Assembly (NCBI RefSeq): GCF_000513135.1 | Contig: NZ_BAUV01000019.1 | Span: 1-64,000, forward strand | Source: Halalkalibacter akibai JCM 9157 | GTDB taxonomy: Bacteria > Bacillota > Bacilli > Bacillales > Bacillaceae_D | DNA: 64,000 nt | Reading direction: 5' to 3' | Part shown: positions 26,115 through 34,671 of the stretch, in pieces | How positions within the stretch are numbered: position 1 is the stretch's first letter | Layout of the letters: each line of letters opens with the position of its first letter | The notes under the pieces: model-generated | Seen by the model: the letters and a program-made list of their open reading frames with translations, nothing else | The model's database searches: none | Told to the model about the DNA's origin: nothing | Program-made: the position numbers and the translations under genes

Positions 26115-27401
26115 TTGAAAGTAGCTGTAATAGCCGATGACTTAACTGGTGCAAACGATACAGGAGTGCAATTTGCTAGAAGTAGTTTAAAAACAGCTGT
26201 ATTGTTAGAAAGTAGAGAGCAGGTTTTGAATCAATTAGATTGTGTTGTAGTTGACACGGATAGTCGTTCCGTTTCAAGTCAAGAAGCTTACAGGAAGGTG
26301 AAGGAATTCGCAGAATTTCTAAAAGAAAAAAGCGTGTATGACCTTATCTATAAGAAAATAGATTCAACGTTAAGAGGTCATATAGGGGCAGAATTAGATG
26401 CCATTTATGATGTGTGGCAACCAGATTTTATAGTAATTACCCCAGCTTATCCAAAAAATAATCGAAAGGTTATAGATGGTCATTTGTTTGTTTCGGACAA
26501 ACTGTTACATGAAACTGAAATATCCTCAGATCCTAGAACACCTGTTATGCATTCATACTTACCAGATCTATTGAAACAGACTTCAAGAAATGAAGTAACT
26601 TTAATTACTAATAAAGAACTTGCAAAAGGTTTTAGTTTCGTTGAAGAAAAACTACAACAATCCTATAAAAGAAACATTCCTTATATTGCATTTGATTCTG
26701 CTGATGAAAAGGATCTTGAGGATATTGTCTCCTATGTTCTAAAATCCAAGTTTAATGTGATTTGGTCGGGTTCTGCTGGACTTGCAAACTACTTAACTCC
26801 TAATGTTACTTTGGTTCAAACTATGGTTTTGAATGCTGAAAAAGCTGTGTTAATGGTTGTAGGAACAGTTAATCACCATTCACGAAAACAGCTAGAAAAA
26901 GTGTTGAAGCTAGTAAATGTGAGAGGAATTAAACTGAAGTCTGGATTAATTGCTAGTGACACACAAAGGGTTAGAGAGGAAGTAGATCGTATTTTGGAAG
27001 AAATGAAGTGTGCCTTCGACAATAATGAAAGTGTTGTTCTTTATACGGAAGGTACGAAAAAGGACATAGAGCTTGCCATTAAGACGGGAAGTAAGAGGGG
27101 TCTTTCAGCTGATATGGTCAGTCAACAAATTTCAAAGATGTTAGGTGAAGTAGCGGCCGAAGCTATAGAGAGATTTCAGATTAAACGACTTTTTCTAACA
27201 GGTGGTGATACGGCGAGAGCCGTTTGTATTTCATTGGGAATACTACAGGTTCAACTACTAGAGGAGGTTGAGCCAGGGATGCCAATTTGCAATTTAGTAT
27301 TTAAGGGCAGTGAAATCAAGGCGATAACAAAAGCTGGGGCGTTTGGCTCTGTAGATACTATGGTTCATTCATTACAGATCTTGAGGGGAGAGAAGGTATG
27401 A
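26115..27401 (+). CDS. dtnK: Four-carbon acid sugar kinase (D-threonate/D-erythronate kinase, DUF1537)
   Basis: 428 residues, TTG start behind GAGGTGA. The N-terminal domain (A-D-D-L-T-G-A-N-D-T-G at residues 7-17, Y-K-K-I-D-S-T-L-R-G-H) binds the sugar acid. The C-terminal domain (L-T-G-G-D-T-A near residue 360) binds nucleotide. It phosphorylates D-threonate or D-erythronate at C4. Its stop overlaps the pdxA2-like start by four bases. The coupling with a PdxA2 homologue is the known pathway to dihydroxyacetone phosphate. Confidence 0.9.
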   Translation: MKVAVIADDLTGANDTGVQFARSSLKTAVLLESREQVLNQLDCVVVDTDSRSVSSQEAYRKVKEFAEFLKEKSVYDLIYKKIDSTLRGHIGAELDAIYDVWQPDFIVITPAYPKNNRKVIDGHLFVSDKLLHETEISSDPRTPVMHSYLPDLLKQTSRNEVTLITNKELAKGFSFVEEKLQQSYKRNIPYIAFDSADEKDLEDIVSYVLKSKFNVIWSGSAGLANYLTPNVTLVQTMVLNAEKAVLMVVGTVNHHSRKQLEKVLKLVNVRGIKLKSGLIASDTQRVREEVDRILEEMKCAFDNNESVVLYTEGTKKDIELAIKTGSKRGLSADMVSQQISKMLGEVAAEAIERFQIKRLFLTGGDTARAVCISLGILQVQLLEEVEPGMPICNLVFKGSEIKAITKAGAFGSVDTMVHSLQILRGEKV

Positions 27402-28396
27402 AGCCGATTATTGCGATAACGATGGGAGATGCCAGTGGTGTTGGTCCTGAAATTATCATAAAAGCTCTACAATCTAAAAAAGTATACGAGATGGCTCGTC
27501 CGTTAGTAATTGGCGATGTGAAAATTTTAAAAAGGGAAGTTAGACATCTGGGGATAGAACTTAATTTACGTGTAATTGAAGATCCGGATGACGGGATGTA
27601 TCAGCAAGGTACAGTTGATGTCATCGATTTAGATTTAGTGCCAGAGGATCTTCCTTATGGGCAAGTTTCAGCTAAGGCGGGGCATGCTGCATATTGTTTT
27701 ATAGAAAAAGCAGTGAAACTCGCTTTGGACGAGCGAATCAATGGGATCTGTACAGCGCCCTTAAATAAAGAAGCTCTCCATAAAGGAGGACATCTCTATC
27801 CTGGGCATACCGAGATATTAGCTGATTTAACGCAAACGGAAGATTACTCCATGATGTTAACAGCAACAAATTTGAAGGTCATTCATTTAACGACTCATGT
27901 TGGCATTATTGAAGCAATTAACCGGATTAATCCTGAGAGGACATATAAAGTGGTTAAACTAGCACATGAAACGTTAGTGCGAGCAGGCTACGCAAAACCT
28001 AAAATTGCCGTTTGTGGCATTAATCCTCATGCTGGTGAAAATGGTCTTTTTGGTAACGGGGAGGAAGAGGAAAAACTAGTACCGGGTATTAAGCAAGCGC
28101 AAGCTGAAGGAATTGAAGTGACAGGACCTTATCCAGCAGACACACTTTTTTACCGCGGGAGAAAAGGGGAATTTGATATGGTTGTGGCCTGTTATCATGA
28201 TCAAGGTCATGGACCGATAAAAGTGCTTGGCTTAGAAACGGGTGTAAATATCACAGTGGGGCTGAAAAAAGGAGTAATTCGTACATCAGTTGACCACGGT
28301 ACTGCGTTTGATATTGCTGGGAAAAAAAGAGCTGATGAACGTTCACTTCTTGAAGCGATTTATATGGCGGTTGATCTTGCTCCTAAATTTCAATAA
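27398..28396 (+). CDS. pdxA2: PdxA2-like 4-phospho-D-threonate 3-dehydrogenase
   Basis: 332 residues, the PdxA fold: I-T-M-G-D-A-S-G-V-G-P-E at the start, metal-ligand histidines in Y-P-G-H-T-E and H-D-Q-G-H, and G-I-N-P-H-A-G-E. The family includes 4-hydroxythreonine-4-phosphate dehydrogenase of vitamin B6 synthesis, but translational coupling to a DUF1537 kinase marks the PdxA2 branch. That branch oxidises and decarboxylates phospho-threonate or phospho-erythronate to dihydroxyacetone phosphate with NAD. Confidence 0.9.
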   Translation: MKPIIAITMGDASGVGPEIIIKALQSKKVYEMARPLVIGDVKILKREVRHLGIELNLRVIEDPDDGMYQQGTVDVIDLDLVPEDLPYGQVSAKAGHAAYCFIEKAVKLALDERINGICTAPLNKEALHKGGHLYPGHTEILADLTQTEDYSMMLTATNLKVIHLTTHVGIIEAINRINPERTYKVVKLAHETLVRAGYAKPKIAVCGINPHAGENGLFGNGEEEEKLVPGIKQAQAEGIEVTGPYPADTLFYRGRKGEFDMVVACYHDQGHGPIKVLGLETGVNITVGLKKGVIRTSVDHGTAFDIAGKKRADERSLLEAIYMAVDLAPKFQ

Positions 28397-28399
28397 TTG

Positions 28400-28414
28400 T
28401 TGTAAGCGATTGCT
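28400..28414 (+). promoter_or_regulatory. Candidate CcpA cre site
   Basis: TTGTAAGCGATTGCT fits the cre consensus WTGnAAnCGnWnnCW at every fixed position. It lies between the pdxA2-like gene and the iron-dependent dehydrogenase, pointing to carbon catabolite control. Confidence 0.6.
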
Positions 28415-28457
28415 ATTATGGTTCTGAAAAATTAAAATAGAAACAGGAGGAGATATC

Positions 28458-29620
28458 ATGCAAAATTTTACTTTTCAAAATGGAACGAAAATAATTTTCG
28501 GTAAGGATACAGAACAAGTTGTAGGACAAGAAACAATTGCTTATGGGCATAAAGTTCTTTTGCATTACGGTGGAGGTAGCATCAAGGATAGTGGTTTGTA
28601 TGATCGAGTGGTCGAATCGCTTCAGCAACAGAACGTTGAAATATTTGAATTAGGTGGCGTAAGCCAAATCCAAGAGTGAGCCTTGTTCGAGAAGGGGTTA
28701 TGCTTTGTAAGGAGAATAACATTGACTTAATTCTTGCTGTCGGAGGAGGAAGTGTGATTGATTCCGCGAAAGCGATAGCGATTGGTGCCTTCTATGAAGG
28801 GGATGTATGGGATTTCTTTACAGGTAAAGCATCAATAGAAAATTGCTTGCCACTTGGAGTGGTGTTAACAATTCCAGCTGCTGGAAGTGAAAGTAGTGGT
28901 GGAAGTGTCATCACGAACGAAGAGGGATTATACAAGCGTGCAGTGGGCCATGAGATGATGAGACCTAAATTTGCTATCTTGAATCCTGTTCTTACATATA
29001 CATTGCCAACTTATCAAACTGCTTGTGGAATTACAGATATGATGGCGCATATTTTAGAAAGATATTTTACAAATGAAAAAAATGTAGATCTTACGGATCG
29101 TCTTTGTGAATCAACATTAAAAGCGATCATCAATAATGCACATACGGTTATTGAAGACCCAACTAATTATGATGCAAGAGCTGAAATCATGTGGGCTGGT
29201 ACGCTTGCTCATAATGATTTACTTGGTACTGGTAGAATTGGAGATTGGGGAAGTCATGATATTGAGCATGAGATAAGTGGAATTTATGACATTGCTCATG
29301 GTGCTGGTCTTGCGATCATTTTCCCTGCGTGGATGAAATATGTGTATAAACATGATGTAAACCGTTTTGCTCAGTTTGCAAACCGAGTTTGGGATGTCGA
29401 GATTGATTTAAATAATTTAGAAAAAACGGCTTTAGCAGGTATAAAGAAAACCGAGCAATTTTTTAGCTCAATTGGCATGCCTATTACTCTTGAAGAAGTA
29501 AATATTAATGACGAACACTTTGAAGAAATGGCTCAAAAAGGCACAGAAAGAGGACCGTTAGGCAATTTTATAAAATTAGATCAAGAAGATGTGTACAAGA
29601 TTTATCAATTAGCAAAGTAA
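28458..29620 (+). pseudogene. Iron-containing alcohol dehydrogenase (YugJ/BDH-like), one frameshift
   Basis: The ATG at 28458 (AGGAGG upstream) opens a frame ending ...VSQIQE. The remaining 314 residues read in another frame. One base restored near 28660-28663 gives GGVKPNPRVSLVREG and a continuous protein of about 387 residues. Family III dehydrogenase motifs are G-G-G-S-V-I-D-S-A-K and the metal region H-E-I-S-G-I-Y-D-I-A-H-G-A-G. It would interconvert an alcohol or hydroxy-acid and a carbonyl with NAD(P). Position suggests the third step of the sugar-acid pathway. Confidence 0.87.
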
Positions 29621-29623
29621 GAG

Positions 29624-29656
29624 TTAAAAACCTCGTAAATACGAGGTTTTATCCTT
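29624..29656 (+). terminator. Intrinsic terminator
   Basis: AAAACCTCGTA pairs with TACGAGGTTTT around an AA loop; it ends the sugar-acid operon. Confidence 0.82.
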
Positions 29657-29681
29657 ACTTGAGGACAATAAGGAGTTAACT

Positions 29682-30506
29682 ATGGCCTATTTACAAGGGC
29701 AAAAGTATGCGTTAGCGACTATGCATAAAAAGGAGCAGGTTATTGCCCCAATTTTAAACTGTGAATTTGGATTAGAAGTTGTGGTTCCTGAAAATTTCAA
29801 TTCAGATCTATTTGGAACTTTTACAAAGGAAGTTGAAAGAACTGGTGATCAGCTTGAAGCAGCAAGAAAAAAAGCAGAGCAAGCGATGAAACAAACAGGC
29901 TTAAAGCTGGCGGTCTCAAGTGAGGGCTCATTTGGTCCACATCCGTCTTTCCCTTATCTTGCTTACAATCGTGAGCTGGTGTTGTTTATAGATCAAGATG
30001 AAGATCTTGAAATCACCGGTTATGTGGCAAACAGCGAGACTAATTTTGCACGGAAAGAGGTCACAAGTTTTGATGAAGCTTTTGACTTTGGTTTGTCAGT
30101 CGGTTTTCCTGAACATGGTCTTATTGTTAGTGCCGGTGATAAGTTGGAGGTTTATAAAGGAATTACAACTGAGAAGCAGTTGAGAGAAGCGGTGAAATTG
30201 TCAAAAAAAGTATGGGTTGAAACAGACATGAGGGCGATGTTCAACCCAACTAGAATGAAAAATATTGAACTTGCAACTCTTGATTTAGTTAAGAAATTAA
30301 ATTCTTTATGCCCTAAATGTGATGCGAGAGGGTTTGAGGTTGTTGAAAGTAAGAAAGGGCTACCTTGTTGTTCATGTCGACTTCCTACGGGATTAATACT
30401 CTCTCATTTATATGAGTGCAAAAAATGTCAGCATAAAGAGGAATTGTTTTATCCAAATGGACAGAAACAGGCAGATCCGGCATTTTGTCAAATGTGTAAT
30501 CCTTAG
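29682..30506 (+). CDS. DUF6671-type protein with C-terminal zinc ribbons
   Basis: 274 residues behind AAGGAG. The N-terminal 200 residues include A-V-S-S-E-G-S-F-G-P-H-P and form the family core. The last 60 residues hold two Cys pairs, C-P-K-C and C-K-K-C, with partner cysteines (C-C-S-C and C-Q-M-C), a rubredoxin-like zinc site. Soluble; function unknown. It precedes the kinase-like gene by 17 bases, so they may share a transcript. Confidence 0.78.
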   Translation: MAYLQGQKYALATMHKKEQVIAPILNCEFGLEVVVPENFNSDLFGTFTKEVERTGDQLEAARKKAEQAMKQTGLKLAVSSEGSFGPHPSFPYLAYNRELVLFIDQDEDLEITGYVANSETNFARKEVTSFDEAFDFGLSVGFPEHGLIVSAGDKLEVYKGITTEKQLREAVKLSKKVWVETDMRAMFNPTRMKNIELATLDLVKKLNSLCPKCDARGFEVVESKKGLPCCSCRLPTGLILSHLYECKKCQHKEELFYPNGQKQADPAFCQMCNP

Positions 30507-30523
30507 TAGAAAGGAAATTAAGT

Positions 30524-31450
30524 GTGAAATTTCAGGAACCATTTATTCGTTCGGTACGGCTCTACTTTAGGGAAGAGGGGGACGCTTGGTTAAAGCGGCT
30601 ACCAAACATCATAGAGTATTGTGAGCAGAAATGGTCGCTTAAGATGAAGGAGCCTTTCTCTCTGTCAATTAATTATGTCGCACCTGCTATTTTGGATGAA
30701 AAGCAGGAAGTCGTTGTGAAGATCTGTATAGCAGAGGAAGATTTTACAAATGAATTAAGAGCCTTAAAGCTTCTTGGAAAAAAAGGTGTTGTTCAAGTGC
30801 TTGATTCTGATGAACAGCACCGAGTTATTCTTTTACAAAAATTATCACCAGGTACCCTGCTAGTAGAATTAGCTGATGATGAAAAAGCGTGCGTAATTGC
30901 TGCTGATGTTTTTAGGAAGATAATTGTACCAGTGTGTGGGCACCTACCAAAACTTCCAACGATGAAAGAAAGAGAAGAAAGTCTGCGGAAGCTTATATAC
31001 GATTACCCGAAAGGATTCGGACCTTTTTCAATGAAAGTGCTTAAGGACGCATTACGTATTTTCACTTATATGAATGAAACAACAAGTGAAATCTTTATTC
31101 TACATGGTGACTTTCATCCTTTTAACATTTTGGCATCGGGAGAAGATGAGTGGACTGCAATTGACCCTAAAGGGTTAATTGGGGAAATGGAATCTGATCT
31201 TATTCAATATATGATGAATAAGTTACCTGAGCAGGGTGTTTATGATGTCATGGAAAAGCGAGTGGAAATTTTTACGAAAGAGCTTTCTCTTAATATGGAA
31301 CGTTTACTTTTATGGGGATATTGTTATTCTGTTTTATCTACTGCTTGGACGGTAGATGTTGATGGGAGCTATGATACGAGCTTTTACCGAACAATAGATA
31401 TATTTAAGAGGCTTTATGAACAACATGTAGGACCGCTGTTAATTAAATGA
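30524..31450 (+). CDS. Aminoglycoside/hydroxyurea phosphotransferase-like kinase (APH(6) group)
   Basis: 308 residues, GTG start behind AAAGGAA. The kinase fold is clear: the catalytic loop I-L-H-G-D-F-H-P-F-N-I-L and metal Asp in A-I-D-P-K-G-L-I-G-E are textbook APH_6 features. Members phosphorylate streptomycin or hydroxyurea, but chromosomal copies in Bacillus often have unknown metabolite substrates. Drug resistance is not shown by sequence alone. Confidence 0.83.
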   Translation: MKFQEPFIRSVRLYFREEGDAWLKRLPNIIEYCEQKWSLKMKEPFSLSINYVAPAILDEKQEVVVKICIAEEDFTNELRALKLLGKKGVVQVLDSDEQHRVILLQKLSPGTLLVELADDEKACVIAADVFRKIIVPVCGHLPKLPTMKEREESLRKLIYDYPKGFGPFSMKVLKDALRIFTYMNETTSEIFILHGDFHPFNILASGEDEWTAIDPKGLIGEMESDLIQYMMNKLPEQGVYDVMEKRVEIFTKELSLNMERLLLWGYCYSVLSTAWTVDVDGSYDTSFYRTIDIFKRLYEQHVGPLLIK

Positions 31451-31480
31451 ATTAGACCAATTTAAGGGAGAGATTTAAAA

Positions 31481-32107
31481 GTGAAAATTATTGATATTAG
31501 TATACCAATCCACGAAAATATGCCCACATACATGGACAATCAAGGTAATAAACCAAAAATCAGTACAAAGACACACGGATATATAACAGATACAAATATT
31601 CAATTAAATATTCACACAGGGACACATGTAGATGCACCATTACACATGATAAACGATGGCGAGACAATTGAAACAATTGGGCTAGAAAGGCTGGTTCGAC
31701 CTTGTAAGGTATTTGATCTCACTAGCGTAAATGATCGCATTAAAGCGGAAGATCTAAAAGACTTACCGATCGAGCAAGATGACTTTATTTTACTGAAAAC
31801 GAAGAACTCATTTGGTGAAACATCAGCGATGGAGTTTATCTTTTTAGCAGAAGATGGCGCACAATTTCTCATTGAAAAAGGAATACAAGGTGTAGGTATT
31901 GACACGCTAGGGATTGAAAGAAGTCAAGATAACCACCCAACTCATAAGGGATTATTCACAAATGATATTATTATAGTGGAAGGTCTTGATTTGAAAGAAG
32001 TGAAAGAAGGGAAATACACCATGGTGTGCGCACCTCTAAAAATGGTTAAAACAGAAGCGGCTCCAGCACGCGTGTTTTTAATTGAGGGTGCTGTTGGAGG
32101 GGTCTGA
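31481..32107 (+). CDS. Cyclase family protein (kynurenine formamidase-like metal hydrolase)
   Basis: 208 residues, GTG start behind AGGGAGAG. The family signature H-T-G-T-H-V-D-A-P-L-H (about residues 46-56) supplies the metal ligands, and G-I-D-T-L-G-I-E-R-S-Q-D is the second conserved block. Relatives hydrolyse formylkynurenine or related amides and lactones. No other tryptophan-degradation gene is nearby, so the substrate is open. The last codons and stop lie inside the palindromic repeat that follows. Confidence 0.85.
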   Translation: MKIIDISIPIHENMPTYMDNQGNKPKISTKTHGYITDTNIQLNIHTGTHVDAPLHMINDGETIETIGLERLVRPCKVFDLTSVNDRIKAEDLKDLPIEQDDFILLKTKNSFGETSAMEFIFLAEDGAQFLIEKGIQGVGIDTLGIERSQDNHPTHKGLFTNDIIIVEGLDLKEVKEGKYTMVCAPLKMVKTEAAPARVFLIEGAVGGV

Positions 32108-32150
32108 CCCCCAGTACAGTAAAGCGTTAAAGCGGCGGGGGTCAGACCCC
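32099..32150. repeat. Palindromic intergenic repeat, copy 1 (GGGGTCTGACCCC subtype)
   Basis: GGGGTCTGACCCCC and GGGGGTCAGACCCC arms enclose a TTAAAGC-type centre. It overlaps the cyclase stop codon and separates convergent genes, so it can act as a bidirectional terminator. Confidence 0.88.
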
Positions 32151-32160
32151 TTAAAAATGG

Positions 32161-32454
32161 TTAAATCGTTAAACTGATCCCGCCGTCTTCTGTAATTTCG
32201 ACTGTGGAGTAGCTTTCAAACGGCTCTGGGCTAGTGATATCTGTGTGCTCAGGGCTTGCAAGGCTCTCCATATATTCATGGTATACTTCCTCATTCTTAA
32301 TAACGTGGTAGTAATAGACTTTTTCCCCTTCAATTGTATCATAGTTCTTTAGGACAAATTGATCACCGAAACGATTCTTAAACCAAGAACTAGCTTCATC
32401 GTGATTTTTAAAATCGGGAATATCGTTATAGATAGTTGTTAAATCAAAGTTCAT
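32161..32454 (-). CDS. Small acidic protein, unknown function
   Basis: 97 residues with AAAGGGGCGG before the ATG. It is acidic and soluble, with no signal peptide or recognised motif (N-Y-D-T-I-E-G-E-K-V-Y-Y-Y-H-V-I in the middle). The 11-base distance between its stop and the repeat suggests the repeat serves as its terminator. Confidence 0.65.
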   Translation of the reverse strand: MNFDLTTIYNDIPDFKNHDEASSWFKNRFGDQFVLKNYDTIEGEKVYYYHVIKNEEVYHEYMESLASPEHTDITSPEPFESYSTVEITEDGGISLTI

Positions 32455-32611
32455 TTGAACCGCCCCTTTCTTTATGAACTATAGTATGAGCCTATTGAAG
32501 GAAACTATCCTAGGCTAAAGCAGGCTTATTTAGTATATAAAGTGATATCAGAGCTTAAACTTTGTTAATAATAGTAATAAGGTTAACTGTTGGGAAAAGG
32601 ATTGATAAACA

Positions 32612-32941
32612 ATGCAAGAAAAAGTGCTAATTGTTGAGGGGAAAAGTGATCGCAAACGAGTGAAACAAGTTCTAGATGAAGACGTAGATGTCATTTGTAC
32701 ATATGGAACCTTAAGTGAGGAGAAACTTGAGACGATCATTTTGCCAATTGAAGATAAGGATGTCTATATATTAGTAGATGCTGATGAAAGTGGAGAAAAC
32801 CTGCGAAGAAAGCTAAAAAGAGAGTTACCCAATGCAACCCATTTATACACACTTAAAGAATATGGACAAGTGGAGACAACTCCCCACCACTATCTTGCTC
32901 AAATATTACGAGGAGATTTTGATGTAAAAGAAATATTTTGA
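32612..32941 (+). CDS. Small toprim-domain protein (YusF-like)
   Basis: 109 residues comprising little more than a toprim fold: the conserved Glu in I-V-E-G-K-S-D (about residues 7-13) and the D-x-D motif in V-D-A-D-E-S-G (about 55-61). Toprim domains bind metal and act in primases, topoisomerases and RNA maturases. A single-domain protein like this is probably a small nuclease or nucleotidyl-transfer relative. The exact target is unknown. Confidence 0.82.
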   Translation: MQEKVLIVEGKSDRKRVKQVLDEDVDVICTYGTLSEEKLETIILPIEDKDVYILVDADESGENLRRKLKRELPNATHLYTLKEYGQVETTPHHYLAQILRGDFDVKEIF

Positions 32942-33002
32942 TAAGCATAATGATGCAGGTTTCCATACATAATACTGGTACTACGACTTAATGGAGGCCA
33001 GT

Positions 33003-33149
33003 ATGAAAAAAAATCAAAATCAAGAGCCAATGCAATCAACAGAAGAAGTGCAATTAAACACTGAGCGACAAGGAGAAGAGCAAGGTAACAAAAACGCTCA
33101 GACTGACGGGTTACGTTATGATTATGATGACTCCTCGGATTTGAAATAA
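33003..33149 (+). CDS. Small hydrophilic protein (48 residues)
   Basis: GGAGG lies six bases before the ATG at 33003. The product, starting MKKNQNQEPMQSTEEVQLN, is rich in Gln, Glu and Asn and probably disordered. Such peptides are common in spore-formers, but I cannot assign a family. It is followed by a good terminator. Confidence 0.6.
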   Translation: MKKNQNQEPMQSTEEVQLNTERQGEEQGNKNAQTDGLRYDYDDSSDLK

Positions 33150-33167
33150 TTGTAAAGTATGTGTGTG

Positions 33168-33200
33168 TAGACCTATTCATAGATCGAATGGGTCTTTTTT
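33168..33200 (+). terminator. Intrinsic terminator
   Basis: AGACCTATTC pairs with GAATGGGTCT, followed by TTTTT. Confidence 0.82.
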
Positions 33201-33367
33201 AGTTGGAATCAGAGAAAAAGTATTTTTTATATTTGAAATATAAAAGTCTAGCATTCAATAATTATTTTTAATACAAACATTATATAAAATTTATTCATAG
33301 ATTCATGATTCATATAATAAGGAATAAGAAAACTGAAGCATACAACCCCCAAAAAGGAGAGAAGGCC

Positions 33368-34339
33368 ATGAATAAACCAATAATTATTATAGGTGGAGGC
33401 ATAACGGGTGTGATGGCAGCACGAACTTTGAGAGATCAAGGCATTAGTAATGTACTGATTGTAGATAAAGGGAAAAGTGTTGGAGGAAGAATGGCAACAA
33501 GGAGAGTGGGTAACGGTAGGGTAGATCATGGTGCTCAGTTTTTTACGGTGCGAACCAAACATTTTCAAGCAATTGTTAATGAGTGGGAGCAGGCTGGTTG
33601 GGTGAGTGGTTGGTTCGGAAATAATCATATACGCTATAAAAGTATTGATGGCATGAATGATTTAGTAAAAAGGCTATCTGAGAAGCTACCAATTAAACTT
33701 CAATCAGAGGTAAACCAAATCGAGTCTGTATCTAGACCTTACTATAAACTAACAACTAGTTTAAATGAACAATGGGAAGCGGAAGCTGTTCTAATAACAA
33801 CTCCTGTCCCGCAAGCTTTGCAATTATTACAGCAGGTAGAGTTACAAGAACAGGTGAAAAAACAGCTAGAGCAAATCAGTTATAATCCTTGCTTTGTTTT
33901 AATTGTTACATTAGATACTCCTTCCTCTTTACCTGATTCTGGGTTTCTAGCTAGTGGCTTGCCTGAAGAAATTGATAGAATTGTAGACCATCAGAAAAAG
34001 GGAATATCGAAAACGACGTCGTTAAGTATTTATTCAACCGGGACTTGGGCAAAAAAACAGTTTCACCTTCCAAACGAAGAAATTCTTCATAAAATGCTTA
34101 ACAAAATTAAACCATATTTGACTGGGACAATTGTGGATGTCCAACTAAAAAGGTGGAAGTATTCAGAAGCTACTAATCCAGTATCTGCTCCGTTTTTAAT
34201 AGCTGATCGTAACATGTTAATTGCAGGTGAAGCTTTTTTACAGGTGAATGATTCTGCTAAAAGTACTAGAGTGGAATCAGCTGTTTTGTCTGGGATAGCT
34301 GCAGGAAAAGCGTTAGCAAAAAGTATGATTGATCGTTAA
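33368..34339 (+). CDS. FAD-dependent amine oxidase-like protein (renalase-like)
   Basis: 323 residues from the ATG at 33368 behind AAAGGAGA; the longer frame lacks a binding site. The N-terminal dinucleotide fold is I-I-G-G-G-I-T-G-V-M-A-A at residues 7-18, followed by V-G-G-R-M-A-T-R-R and D-H-G-A-Q-F-F-T-V-R, the renalase-type signature. The C-terminal L-I-A-G-E closes the FAD site. It is soluble. Bacterial relatives oxidise dihydronicotinamide isomers; the substrate here is not proven. Confidence 0.83.
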   Translation: MNKPIIIIGGGITGVMAARTLRDQGISNVLIVDKGKSVGGRMATRRVGNGRVDHGAQFFTVRTKHFQAIVNEWEQAGWVSGWFGNNHIRYKSIDGMNDLVKRLSEKLPIKLQSEVNQIESVSRPYYKLTTSLNEQWEAEAVLITTPVPQALQLLQQVELQEQVKKQLEQISYNPCFVLIVTLDTPSSLPDSGFLASGLPEEIDRIVDHQKKGISKTTSLSIYSTGTWAKKQFHLPNEEILHKMLNKIKPYLTGTIVDVQLKRWKYSEATNPVSAPFLIADRNMLIAGEAFLQVNDSAKSTRVESAVLSGIAAGKALAKSMIDR

Positions 34340-34424
34340 AGAGTCTGAAGGTTTGCTAGTGGGAGGTTACCTGGATTCTCATTCTTCCTAAAAACCATAT
34401 AAAGGTTTGGGAACTGAAAAAAAT

Positions 34425-34453
34425 AACGGCTACTAAAAAGCTTAGTAGCCGTT
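34425..34453 (-). terminator. Intrinsic terminator (leftward)
   Basis: AACGGCTACTAA pairs with TTAGTAGCCGTT; on the minus strand it is followed by a long T-run. Confidence 0.87.
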
Positions 34454-34459
34454 AAAGTG

Positions 34460-34654
34460 TTATTTATATTTCTTTTCACTCGATGAAGTCGTTTTTGTTG
34501 TATGTTTTTGTTTTTCTTCCCGCAGTTCTTGTTTTAAGTCTTCCATTGGAATAGGGTCAACAAATTGTTGGCTTTCAAATTGATCGAATAAGCTTTTCTT
34601 GTCTGTAGGATACTGCTCAGGATGATTCATGTTTTTTACTTGTTTCTTAGACAT
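34460..34654 (-). CDS. Small hydrophilic protein, unknown function
   Basis: 64 residues, highly charged and probably disordered (MSKKQVKNMNHPEQYPTDKK start, K-H-T-T-K-T-T-S-S-S-E-K-K-Y-K end). AGGTGAT lies upstream. It follows the PRC-barrel gene by 17 bases and probably shares its transcript and terminator. Confidence 0.62.
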   Translation of the reverse strand: MSKKQVKNMNHPEQYPTDKKSLFDQFESQQFVDPIPMEDLKQELREEKQKHTTKTTSSSEKKYK

Positions 34655-34671
34655 AAGATCACCTCTTTTTT

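Noticed and set aside
28658-28680. Two separate overlapping genes for the Fe-alcohol dehydrogenase halves
   Set aside because: The second frame starts inside a conserved strand, and one restored base gives a continuous family protein.
30524-31450. Acquired aminoglycoside resistance gene
   Set aside because: Base composition and setting match the neighbours, with no mobile element nearby; it looks like a resident chromosomal kinase.
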